From: Haemaphysalis longicornis
Taxonomy: Eukaryota; Arthropoda; Arachnida; Ixodida; Ixodidae
DNA length: 64,000 nucleotides
Direction of reading: 5' to 3'
Assembly (NCBI GenBank): GCA_013339765.2
Contig: CM023448.1
Span: forward strand, 27,604,551 to 27,668,550
Shown piece after piece: positions 40,349 through 51,400 of this stretch; positions within the stretch are counted from its first letter, which is position 1; each line of letters opens with the position of its first letter. The position numbers and the translations under genes are program-made. The notes beneath the pieces were generated by a model, which saw only the letters and a program-made list of their open reading frames with translations, was not told the DNA's origin and ran no database searches.

Positions 40349-41230
40349 TCACGCAAAGTCTCTCTTGACTTTGATGCATTGGCCCAGGCAGTGAAGCCTC
40401 GAACAAGAATCTCTGATGAATGCTGGTGACAGTTGACCCACAGTGCCAAAGCCTGTATTCGGTAGCCGTCCGTGTAGAAGATTGGAATCACATATTCCCG
40501 TAGCGACATGTGTCATGCAGCGATATATCCACAAATAGTCGGCTACAGCTTGTCGAAACGAACGCAGCTCCAACATGGTGACCTGCATGAAATCTTTGAA
40601 TACGGGATTAAACCACACAAGTCCATTCGTTTGGGGTAGCACACGAATGATCGCACAGGGCGGATGCGGGGATCTTTGAGGAAACTAATGAACTCTGTAG
40701 ATAACAACTGGGTCAACTGTCGCAGGCTTTACGGTTCGAATAATCACCACGGCAAAACACAGACAACGAGATGTTTGTGATGGCGCCGGAGGATACTTTA
40801 CGGCAGCATTGAAGTTCTGGCCATTTGGAAAAGTGGTCGATGGGCGTAATATTGTCTATTTATTATTGTGGTGCTTTCTGCATGGGACCCACACTGTCAG
40901 TGGCAAGATTCTGCCAAGGAAACTTTTCGAGCGCAAGGAAGTAGCAGTAGTCTTCACTCTTTTTTCAGCTATCTGACATAGGCTGCAGTTCTGGGTTGGA
41001 AAGTTCCACCTGTCTGCTCATGCATGGCAACAAAAAGTTCTGGTAGTAGACCTTTTTTCTAAAATGTGTGATAGCGAGCCACATAGCTTGATAATTTGAT
41101 GCGTGAGAGACAAAAGAACGATGATTCGTTCATCATGTACGACCAACTTGTCAATGACAGAATATTGACGTACCAAAAAAGGCGAAGGTTAGCCCGAGAG
41201 CGTACCATGTGCAGGCCAATATTGGGAGAC
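40349..41230 (-). pseudogene. Gypsy-type integrase fragment, heavily decayed
   Basis: Minus-strand landmarks in order: VHDERIIVLLSHASNY (about 41150-41100, zinc-finger lead-in), NCSLCQIAEKRVK (about 40990-40950, the CxxC-type pair), PWQNLATDSVGPM (about 40920-40885), ITPIDHFSKWPELQ (about 40855-40810, first catalytic-Asp region), and finally FRQAVADYLWIYRCMTHVATG with LLHGRLPN in the open frame 40642-40349. Stops and frame changes separate them, and the segment around the second Asp and the Glu is not recovered. The remaining C-terminus is cut off where the LTR-like copy B begins. It differs in sequence from the Gypsy integrases at 29-30 kb and 63-64 kb, so it is a third lineage. Confidence 0.75.
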
Positions 41231-41858
41231 ACATGTCTTGACGTGCTCTGAGATTCGCTTTATCCTACAGCGTTATCTTGTTATCGCGTTATCGCTTTAT
41301 CTTGTTCTCTTTTCGCGTTATCTTACAGCGTAGGGAGAAAGCGTAAAAGCCTAGTGCAATTACTTCCATAAGCTTTTCCAGGCGTGACCGCGGTGCAGCA
41401 TTCATAAGTAAAGTGATAAATGAACGGCCCTAACAGGACCCCGAAAGCCAGGTGGCCTCGTCTCAATGCCAAGCTATGGAAAAGAAATTCGCAGTAGCAG
41501 ACGACGCGCACCACACCATTTTCTTCCCGACGTCAGCGAGAAGCGAGGCAACATAGGCAGTCATACTCGCGCGGTGCGAGTGGATGAAACGAGGCATTAT
41601 AGCGGCGCGGGCAAAAATGCGATGTTTTATTTGCAATAACTTCAATAACACTCGTCGCGTTAACAAATATATTGAAGGAGGTGATTGCTAGGTTATAATT
41701 TATATGTATTTTGAACATCGATGTACGGGTAAACGGTTTTCAAGGCCATCTTAAACTGTGCACTGCTACTAAAAAAAACAGCGACCGTAAAGTGAACTCA
41801 CTGTATAACAAATTAGCTTAGCTACATTGTGGATTTGCACTGATGTAAATATGTACCC
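41231..41858. other. unassigned sequence
   Basis: Nothing recognised. TTATCGCGTTATC-type short repeats occur at about 41268-41325. Confidence 0.4.
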
Positions 41859-42085
41859 TTACCCACCAGGTTGGCTCAGTGGACATGGCGTTTTGCTGTT
41901 GGGCTAAGGAACGTGGATTGGATTCCCGGCCGCAGCGGCTGCTTCATAATGGAGTAGAAAAGCATGAAAGCGCCAGTGAACTGGAGACTTCGGCGCCCGT
42001 TAACGATCCCCAAATGGTCAAAATTAACCCTGACTGCCCTACTACTCCGCGCCCCATCGCCTGTGTAGCGTCACTGCGCTAAAGT
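41859..42085 (+). mobile_element. tRNA-derived SINE, plus strand, diverged
   Basis: The head GGTTGGCTCAGTGGACATGG (A-box region) and GGATTGGATTCCCGG (B-box region), body GGAGACTTCGGCGCCCGTTA and GTCAAAATTAACCC, and 3' part CGCCTGTGTAGCGTCACTGC place it in the same family as 5063-5303 but a more diverged or different subfamily. The full-length head is present. Confidence 0.8.
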
Positions 42086-43879
42086 TAACCGAACAAAACG
42101 CTCACGATTCCGATGGCGACGCCAAGCCAGCTGTAGTGATCTTCCCATGATTCGGCCGCTCTCCCCCTGAAGACGTAGATTTCCAGGCGCAGTTTCCTTT
42201 CCAGTACACAAGGTAAGAAAATCTAGTGCTTAGCCTAGTGAAAAAGTAATCTCTGAGGTGCATGTGTTCTAGTCGAGAGAGAGACAGCCTACGCTCGGCA
42301 GGATCAGTGTACGATCTGCCGATAAGTTAGGTAGTCCTAAGAAAAGGCAACTTAAAGTACTCAGGACAACCAGCTGCGTCGTTTCCTACTGTTACGCTAA
42401 AACTCTCTGTTGATAACGCTTCGCAACGTAATTTTCGGCGATCGTGCGTCACACCCGCCCAACTGCATGTTCGAATTGCGGTTAATAGGGGCATAATTTT
42501 CTCTCCCGCGCGCTGCATGCGAAAATGTTTTCTTTTCAAGCAAGAACACAGGTTCTTGCCATTTATAATATTAGAGTTTCAGACTGCCAGCTCATGTACG
42601 CCAAAGCTATGGCGGCAGGTGACGGTAATATAGTGATAAGTTGCGCATTCGTTCGGCTGAGGAGCGCCACCCTCGCCATCCAACGGCCGCATTCACAATC
42701 AGGTCCCTGTAACCCGCAGCCGTAGTATTAGCGTTTGCTAAAACTATGTTATGTTCAATATCCCGCGTCTTTCAGGAGCTATTTTTGAAAGTTCCCGAGG
42801 GTGTTTCTAAGGTTTCGAATGGTTTTTACTGACATTTTTTTGCAAATTCTCTGTGCTATATATGCGAAAGGAAGCGTTCGTAATGTTGTCAAGTAGAATG
42901 CCCTAACTATAGTTGAGGTTGTCTTGTTTAACTTATTCATAGCTAATTTGTTGTGCTTGCTCGAGTGCATGCCTTGCTGGGTCAACATTAGTCGTCGCCA
43001 GAAAAAAATTGCCCTTTAGGGTGCCTCTGAGGTTAATAGTTCAGTAGAACAATGTTGGGCAAGTTTGTGCATATTTGGTAACACACAGAGCGCGATTCAA
43101 CAAGGAGAACAGATGTTCGTCGTCATTCTGTTTTCGTTGTTGAATCGCGCTGTAAGTCCTAACTGAAGTTATTAACCGAGGCCTGGCTTCCATAGCTCTT
43201 TTCTTGATAGACCGCCGCCGAATCTCCATTCTATGACGGAAGCCTACCCAACGTGGGTGTTCGAAACGATGTTGAAGATACTGAATAAAAATGAATTGAA
43301 GATCAGCAGGGGAAGTTCTAAATATACGCAAGCATGTCGTCCTCCCGAAATGGCTCTAGCAGCGACCTTGGTTACCTGTCACTTTTTGTGTTGTCCTGTA
43401 GCATGGCATTTATTCGCCGTCCTTTCACTTTTTTCTCTATAGCCGCATTGCACTGACTGCAGAATCGATTGTACAATTCATAAAACAGACGGCGAGAGTC
43501 GACGGCCAAGGGATCCGACGAGACGCCATTGCCGCAAACCGACGAGTCGACAGAGAAAGGTGCCGAGATGGGCCAACACGGACGCCTCGTACGCAAGGTC
43601 TTACTTACTATTTTCGAACGTATTTAGTTAGAATCGCCTAATGACAATATTTAGGCACAATGACGGCAGGTAGTCAAATGCCTAGACGAGCAGACACAGT
43701 GAAGCTGTCTTGTAGTATTGCGGGCTTTTTTTTGTGTTGGTGAGTACCTAAAGTTCGATAACGTCGCTAAAAGGCGACAACGGTAAAAGGCTAAAAGGGT
43801 CATCTCGTTTCGGCCAGTCTCGTGTCACCTTCACTTTGTCCTCTCTTAGCCTTGTTATCGAACATTAGGTTTCAAACAA
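42086..43879. other. unassigned sequence with one strong hairpin
   Basis: No gene recognised. A minus-strand 96-codon frame (43331-43041) is Arg-rich and lacks a known motif. The hairpin at 43089-43151 is listed separately. Confidence 0.45.
43089..43151. repeat. 24-bp stem / 15-nt loop hairpin
   Basis: AGCGCGATTCAACAAGGAGA continuing ACAG (43089-43112) pairs with 43128-43151 (ends GTTGAATCGCGCT) at 22 of 24 positions, with the loop ATGTTCGTCGTCATT. Confidence 0.8.
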
Positions 43880-45800
43880 AGCCTTCAAAGCAATTGCCGC
43901 CCGGACAGTGCTTGCATCCCCAAAACAATCAAAACAAGGTGTTCCCATTGCCATGGCCACGACTACTAGCAAGGAAATTGGCACGATACTGGGCGACTCC
44001 CTCGCGTCTTGCAGAAATTATCAAGGATACGTTAGCTTATCAGCAGTGCAGATAAGTGCAGAGCAAAACGGGATAAAATGCTTCCTCCAACATTGACCCA
44101 TCCGACTCAACCCATCGAAATACCAAGCGTGCCTCTTCTATTTCGACCGATGCGTTCCGCAAGGCTCCATCCTCTCACCGGTCCTGTTCAATTTGGCTAT
44201 GAACTGTTTAGCGCGCACGCTTGAAAGACCCCGCTGCCAGATTTGCCTTCTACGCCGATGATATTGTGGTCGGGACTGAAGCTAAGGATTACCACTCCTA
44301 GAAACATATACACAGGGAAATACAGGCTGATGTATTCAGCCTCGAACAATTATTCGAACTGCTGCTGTATTCAGTCTCTTTCAGATACGGTTACAATTGC
44401 CCGCGCATAAAACTGAACTTCTATGTGTTGAAAAGAGAAGCCGGACGAACAAGGACCAAGCTATTTCGTTACACATTGCACCTGTCCAGCTCACCTTGCG
44501 AGAGCCCCATTCGCCTCCTTGGCCTTCTGTTAGCTGTTGTAACAGTCCACGTCAATGGATTGCAGGTTTGAAGACGACCTCGCGTAACACCCTGCACTCC
44601 GTACCCTGTGTCTCAAAGAAGTAGTGGGAGGACGCCATCAAATCACTACTATTCTCGGCTGCGCGGTTGCACTTGGACTGTTTGGCTATGGCTGCCATGT
44701 GTACGACTTCGGGCCATCTCACCTGAAGCTCCATCCACGCAATAAATAGACTCCTCGTTCGCACAATCAGTGTCCTCCCCAAATTCTCTCCCACTGATAC
44801 CCTCCTCCAAGCTGCACCACTTGCTTCTCTTGAGCCCTTTCTTGAAAAGACCAAATTGCGATTTCAATATAATTTTGAAAAATTCCCTCAAAGCAAGACC
44901 GTGTGCTGATGGGAAATCAAGAAAAGCAAATTCAACTGTGCAAGCTATCCAGCGACCATGCCCAAATAGGAGCGCCCTTCCAGTATCAACCCTCGCCGCC
45001 GTCCAATCTCTCCACGTCAAACAGCGGCCCGCGAACAAGAGGTCCGAACCGTAGCGGCTGAGAAAGCAGATAATGAAGCAGACATCTTCACAGATGCTGC
45101 TGTCAACGAAACTGAAGTCATCATAGCAAGGACCTCCACGGACCAGCTGTTTTTAAGTAGATCGCGATACATCGCCAACACATATAGACGTGCTGCAGAG
45201 GCTGAACTTTTGGGCATACTAGAGGCTATGCAAACCATTCTTGATCATTCCGACGCCATCATGCACGCAAGGTTCTGCGTCATCACTGATTTTCACGTAT
45301 TTCTTCAAGAGTTCAATCCTGCGTTCTCACCGTATGACACCGCCACGAATATCATCCGCATGTTCCGAGATCTCGAAACGGAACGTTTCACCCTCCGCAT
45401 TGTCTGAACACATTGGCATGCCATAGAAGCGTAAAATAACCGATCGGCACACGCCGCTGCCAGGGAGAGGATCCATACACGTCAAACATCAACCAGCACA
45501 CCGCCGTTCTCCCCAATCAGGTAGAGTGGCAGATTAAAATACGAAAGTTAAAGATTCAATGTCGCCAAAGTCTGAGGGATGTCACTCCGATGGGCATTCT
45601 TACTCCGCTAAAAGCCTTCACACACCCTGGAGAAATCAAGGTCAGCAAAATGTATGCCAACCCGGCCCTCACCCCTGATATCTTGCATAAAAGGATAGCC
45701 TCCGCTAGGTCCGCCCCACAATGTTTGCCCGTACTGTAACACCCGTTGTGCGCCGAATTTATTCTATTAACTTTGCAAATGCTCTTACTTCAGCGATGGT
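43880..45800 (+). pseudogene. LINE ORF2 with RNase H domain, degenerate
   Basis: Plus-strand blocks in order: an RT box VPQGSILSPVLFNLAMN at 44154-44204; the catalytic FAFYADDIVV with YADD at 44251-44262 (in a different frame); then, past several stops, an RNase H-like region at 45060-45480 with FTDAAVNETEV (about 45087, first Asp), AAEAELLGILEA (about 45195, Glu), CVITDFHVFLQ (about 45278, second Asp) and SAHAAARE (about 45445, final Asp region changed). A terminal Cys motif follows (CPYCNTRCA, about 45727-45755). An RNase H downstream of RT occurs in I-, R1- and LOA-type LINEs but not in the CR1 or RTE copies here, so this is a separate lineage. The endonuclease is missing and the frames are broken throughout. 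Confidence 0.8.
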
Positions 45801-48800
45801 CGTGCGCGACGCCTAAGCGATGACCTTCCCGCATCAGAGTCAGTACACCTGCAGCGAGGTAAAATAAAGCCTTCATTTATTGAACAGATTACCGAACAGT
45901 GAATATGCCCTTCATTTCATCAATGCTGCGCAGTATTCTTGACAAGGCATCACGTGACTCGGCAGGACAAACTCCGACAACCACGGCGTTCGGCACTGTT
46001 GGAGTCCTCTACCGGCTTGGCGCATGAGCGCTCAGCAGCTGGTTTGCGCCTGACCACGTTACTCACCACGTGCATGCGAGCTTGTCCATAAATAAGATCG
46101 AGGGTCTGCCGTCTTTTCTGAGTGTTGCGGGGAGCTGGAGGATTTCAGCCGTCGTCATCAAGTGGCGCCTGACCACCCCGCCGCTCTTTTCAGACCAGCT
46201 GCTCAGCTCAGAGAACACCGGAAGCGGGACGCTAGCTGTATATGAAGTAAGGCCTAGGGGCAACCCTATCTTAAAAACCACTAAACCAAAAGTTAGCCCA
46301 GTCTAAGAAATATTTACACAGGCAAAGTCAACCTTTCGCTTCCCGAAACCATCGTTAAAAAAAAAGCCGCAGCAATTATTTCGTATTTGATGATCAGTGT
46401 CCCGGTGGTTTTGCACTGCTGTTCACTTCATCCCTTGAAAATATATGCGTTTTCAATGTTCGAGGCTATAAACAGCAATATTATCGGAAAAGAAAATTTA
46501 GATGCACTTGAAATAAAATGTAATCTGTACGCATAATTTAGGAGTTTAGGCGAAACCTCGTATCGTGTGCATAACCATTGCTTCCTCTTCGTTTCCACCG
46601 AAGTGCTGCAGCTGCCTTATGGCGTCTCTCGTCACCCCTTGAACGTTCCCTTCGAAACGACTTGGGCTGTCATTATGTCTCTTCACGGCACCCTTGGTCA
46701 ATCACAATATCCTGGTTTGCCCCACAGTGAAAGAACGCCTTGTATAATCACGCTGCCTCTGCCACCTCAGATGTGAAACACGAAGAACGCGGATTGATAC
46801 GTCTCTGAGATGGCTCTGTCTTATCGTAGACGGATCGATCTGCAATGTCCTCATACGTACGCCAATCAGATGAACACGCTACTGCAGAAGCTGTGGAGGG
46901 GACGTCAACGTCAGGCGCTATGTCATGATCACCGCTATAATAAAAGAGTGAACACAATCATTCATAACATGGTTCACCATGTAGCCGTCGTTCATGTGCA
47001 TCTGTGGTGCCGTGGTATCGTGAGTCATGGGGTAAGCTGAAAGGTAGCCCCTATGTTCTCACTGCGTACATTTCGATGCCTCCAATGGCGTGCGGGAAGC
47101 ACCGCGATTGCTATCCTGCATGCCACAAAACGTTACCAATATTTTTATGGACGGCCATAACGCTATGGAATGCATGCATACGGAAACGGTATATCTGTTT
47201 ACCGGGTATGAACTCATCTGGCTTCGCTTCATCTATACCAACATATTTTACCGTTTTCTTCCTTCCTTCCTTCCAATTGAGTTATTACGGCGTACGTATT
47301 GCTGATAATAATTATTAGTGTTGAACCAAATGTTTCGCCCTCCAAATTAAGTAAGAAAGAGTCAACTGCGGACTAAGAGTGCAGGAGCAAACATGGTGTC
47401 ATATAGGTCAAAATTACTTCCTCCACAGCTTGATATTTGTGACACCACGGAAAATAATTATGAGAATTCCAGAAATTTTTTTGAACAGCGGAGCTTTTCG
47501 AGGGCTCGCCTTCGTGATAGATGCTGCTGATACCGCGTCACACTATTTCTGGTATCGCAGTTATAAATGAGGGAGGCAGTCGTGCGAACGTCTATTTTGT
47601 TTAAAATGTGACGTACAGCACAATTTCCATATTAGCAATCTTACTTACAATCGCTTGTTATCCGGTATTGTCGTAAAAACAAAGCACCTAAACATCTGCG
47701 CTCAAAATGCTATTTCGGTACGCGGGGATGTTGATTTTATTTCACTGCTGCAAAATCTAGGAACCATTCTCTAGATTAATGTATTTCCAATTGCTACTGA
47801 TATAAGACTTTATCAGAGCACGCCAGGACCAACGTGATTCCAAAGAGCAGGGAAACAAGCCCATCATACATCGAACAATTGACTCGTCCACGATGAAGTT
47901 CCCGTGATGCGAAACTGGACGTCCCTGCCACAACGAGACAGGAGCGCCTCCAACATGTCATTTCAGCAACAGTCAAACGGGCGGTCATGAGTGTATGTCC
48001 GTATTTCTAAGCTTGGAATCTTTTTTCTGTATTTTTAAGCTTGGAACCTTGTCGCAGTCAAATTTCCTTTCACTGTAAAAACATTCAACTTTAAAACAAC
48101 GGTTTCAGGTTAGTGTGGAAGCATCCAATCTGATTTGTTTGTTTAGGGTTCATGCTGCGAAGAGCTCTTAGTTTCAAGCGCTGTGAGTGCAAGAACCATG
48201 CGTGTTCCCCTTTAATGGAAAGCCAGCAGATTTTGTCCCGCATTGGGTGGCGTCTTATGTACCTTTAAATACCTCCCTATGCTACAGGGACAGAAGTTGT
48301 TCTAGCATGTCGGGGGATTCAGTATAGAGTGCCACATTACTGCGAGTGTGTTTAAACATTCATTGTAGGGGCACAAGCTGTACTGGTAACAAACAATACA
48401 CACAAATAACTGCCCCCAGCGTAATGTTAGCTGTGAAGAAGCATGAAAGGCTGAGTCAAGCCCAAGAAAAGATGCGGGCGTCGAGCCAAGGGTGCGAAAC
48501 ACTTTGCAGCTATAGTATTCTGGATTTTTTTCGCTTTGCAACTCTATATCGAAATTGCCCCTAGAATGAAAAAAAGGTGTTTTGTATCCTATTAAATTTG
48601 GTCACTAATTGCTTCCTCACCCCACAACAGTAATGTTTGGTCAGCTTCTTGTTCAGTGGAGCAAAAGAGGGTTAGTTCGCTAGGGTAGTCACCACCATCG
48701 AGAAGGAGAAAAACGCAAATAAAACCAGAAAAGCCAAATTATTTTTCGACACTAACAACACCTTATAACCAAGCACATAAAGTTCAGGCGTAAAACGTTT

Positions 48801-49544
48801 GCATTTTGAAGGGATTTCTCTACACAGGGCCAGCACTCTAATGTTTCGTAATAAAAAGATTTTAACAAAATTTTATTTTGAAAAATTGCGGAACTGCGGT
48901 TTGAAAACTACAAATTTTTTGTAAAAGTTTTATTATAGCATCATGTCATTGAGGATTTCTTTACAAAATGTTTCCGATATTTTTACACTTGCCTAGAATC
49001 TCTTAATTCCTAAAATATTATAACGCGCAACACAAAAAGGAGTTTGCAAAGTTAGACCACAACTTATTGCATGTTTTTCTTGGAATTCCTGCGTTGTTTC
49101 AGTGGATGTGGCACTGCGCTGTTTTTAAGGACACAAGATCAATCCTATGCGTGTATTTCGACTGCTTTGTTGCAAATCGAGCCACATGACGTGCCCTTTC
49201 GCGTGATTTAGAAGGTTTATTTATTGTAGGGGTAGGCTGCCACCCGAAAACAGGTGACCAAATATCTAGTGACCGTTTAATGAAGGAACAACAACTAGAA
49301 TTGAGTTTAAAAAAAATAGGGATAGAAAAATTAAAAAGTACACTCACTAATGCTCGAGCACATGGCGAAAGCGCCGGAGCCCAGAACTCCGCAGCCACGC
49401 CACGTTGCCAGAATGGCGCTCTTCTTTTAGCAGGCGCTCAATAGAATATAGCGCACGTTGACACCGCACATGTAACGGGGCCGCGATGTGCAGCGGAGTG
49501 CTTAGAAACATGCATCCAGGACGTGGTGAAGGCTTTCCTTTTCA
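45801..49544. other. unassigned sequence, no gene recognised
   Basis: No motif identified on either strand. Short frames only (104 codons at most). One hairpin at 46793-46839 is listed separately. Base composition turns AT-rich after about 47.3 kb. Confidence 0.45.
46793..46839. repeat. 20-bp stem / 7-nt loop hairpin, second copy
   Basis: ATTGATACGTCTCTGAGATG (46793-46812), 7-nt loop GCTCTGT, then CTTATCGTAGACGGATCGAT (46820-46839). The left arm matches the arm of the 6161-6207 hairpin at 18 of 20 positions and the geometry is identical, although its own arms pair at only about 14 of 20. Confidence 0.6.
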
Positions 49545-49655
49545 GAAGAAAAGCTAAAACGCCAGGGTTTGGAGATTTCGCCTCACGTTAAAAATTCCCA
49601 TGCTGTGGAAATTAACCCGCATCCCTGCATCATGGCGTGCTTGATACCCAAGGTG
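49545..49655 (+). mobile_element. partial, diverged tRNA-derived SINE body
   Basis: GGAGATTTCGCCTCACGTTAA, a variable stretch with GTGGAAATTAACCCGCATCC, and ATGGCGTGCTTGATACCC line up with the SINE body between the tRNA-like head and the 3' end. The head and tail are missing. Confidence 0.55.
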
Positions 49656-51139
49656 CGACTTGGGGGTGTTAAATGTCACGGCCAAAGTCTTTCTGTGGAC
49701 AAATGTACGCGACGCTGAAGCGAGTAGACAGCGCCTTTCTAAGTAAAATCTCACAAATGATATTTACTTGGCCGCCATAAGTAACTAGATCATGTAACGT
49801 GTTTGAGTGTTAGGAGTAGCACACGGGCAACAATTTTGACGACCCACAGAGAGATATAATTATTATTCAGCCATTAAGCCACTCCCACCTTTTGACAAAT
49901 TTGGGAATACTTCAGCTACGTTGCTACTCTCCCTTCAATTAGCAACGAAAATATATTACGGAGTGACAGGACCGAACCCGATAGATGCGAACACGATAGA
50001 TGCGAACGATGTATTTACGTTATTTAGATGGCCGCCGATACCAATTGCGGACATTTTATACCCATCCCTACCTTATTACTTATCAGATGATAGATCCGTA
50101 TTGCTATGCGCACTTCCCTCGTCATCCTCGTCTTGCCACGATGTCTTCGAGATCTTGAAAAGCCAATGCGTCATGTGTTTAAAGAAACTACCACAGTTTA
50201 TATGTTTATACGCATACTTCCTGTGCAGAAAAATTCACCTATACTTCGGCCATGAAAACAATCACTCCTTTTAGAGCCCGTAGAGTTTCGCTGTAGTGAA
50301 AGTTTGCACTGCCATTCGTATGCATACTAAGAGTACGAAATTCGTTACATCGCATGCGTGCTGTCGAGGACGCGGATAACAAAACAACCATTCGGTTTAG
50401 TGCATATTTGGGTACTCATCTTTGTTGTAGACGCGCCTACAAAACAGGGACAAAGAAAAAAGAGGACGCAGTGGATTCTGCCTTTTTTGCGTTTTTTTTC
50501 AGCGCGCAGACGTGTACGTTTAATAAACGCTGAGTGATATGTGCGGGAACTTTGAGGTGGCTTTGTGATATGAGCAAGTGTGACGAGTGCGATGCTATTT
50601 TATTTTATTTTGTTTCTGTTCGCTGCTTCTTCACCTTTCCTACGTTTAATGTACATATAGCCTTTTTTAGTGTTTCTGTTTCATAAACGGAGTTGAAGTT
50701 CTAGCGTGTGTTTCGGCGCCTCTTTTATCTTCGTCTCTGTTGTGTGTTCGCTAGTACGATGATTTCCTTTATTTTTGAGCGCCTTCACCTCTGAGATAAA
50801 TACTTTATATATAGCTTACTCCTTCGTCATGCGGCAGTATACGTCAAGGTTATGCTTTAAAACGAAGCACCAGAAAAATCAAGTCGAAATTTCTCCCAGA
50901 GTTGGGAAGATCTCGGTTAAAGTGGGTTGTCAACACGACAGGTCCGACAGCGTTACAATCGCTAATGATGAAAGCAGGCAGGAGGATGGATGTTATAAGA
51001 TGAGGTTAACAACTCGTGTGCATATTATCTATTGTGTGCATATTGGAGAATTTGGTGATTGTCTATCAGCCACAGTGTGGTAGAAGAAGGCGGTGGTGAT
51101 TTGAAGACTTGCGAAGTGCCCTCACAAAAAACAGTGGTG
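49656..51139. other. unassigned sequence
   Basis: A 117-codon plus-strand frame (49921-50274) has no known motif and includes a short duplication (GATAGATGCGAAC twice at about 49980-50008). I do not call it a gene. Confidence 0.4.
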
Positions 51140-51400
51140 TTTTTTATCTATTTCTGTAGAGTTTTGTCTTCTTCTTGAATAGGGATTTTGTAAAATTTGT
51201 GAAGAATTTTTTGTAGAGCTGTTCACGTGTTTCAACAAGTATTTGGCCATGGAGTTTCTGTAGAGAGTTTGACGAGTGATTTTCTGTAGAACTTCTGATG
51301 AATTGTTGCAGCTTTTTAAGTAGATTTATGTGTACTTTTTGATGCACTTCTATGGCTTTCATGATGACATTTTATGTACTTCATGACGTATTCTTACGGC
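51140..51400. repeat. degenerate T-rich repeat (weak)
   Basis: TTTCTGTAGAG-like motifs recur at about 51151, 51210, 51256 and 51283 with variable spacing. This may be a decayed relative of the minisatellite at 57.9-59.2 kb, but the period is irregular. Confidence 0.35.

Noticed and set aside
49921..50274. 117-codon plus-strand frame as a gene
   Set aside because: No motif, contains a short tandem duplication near its start, and base composition is indistinguishable from its surroundings.
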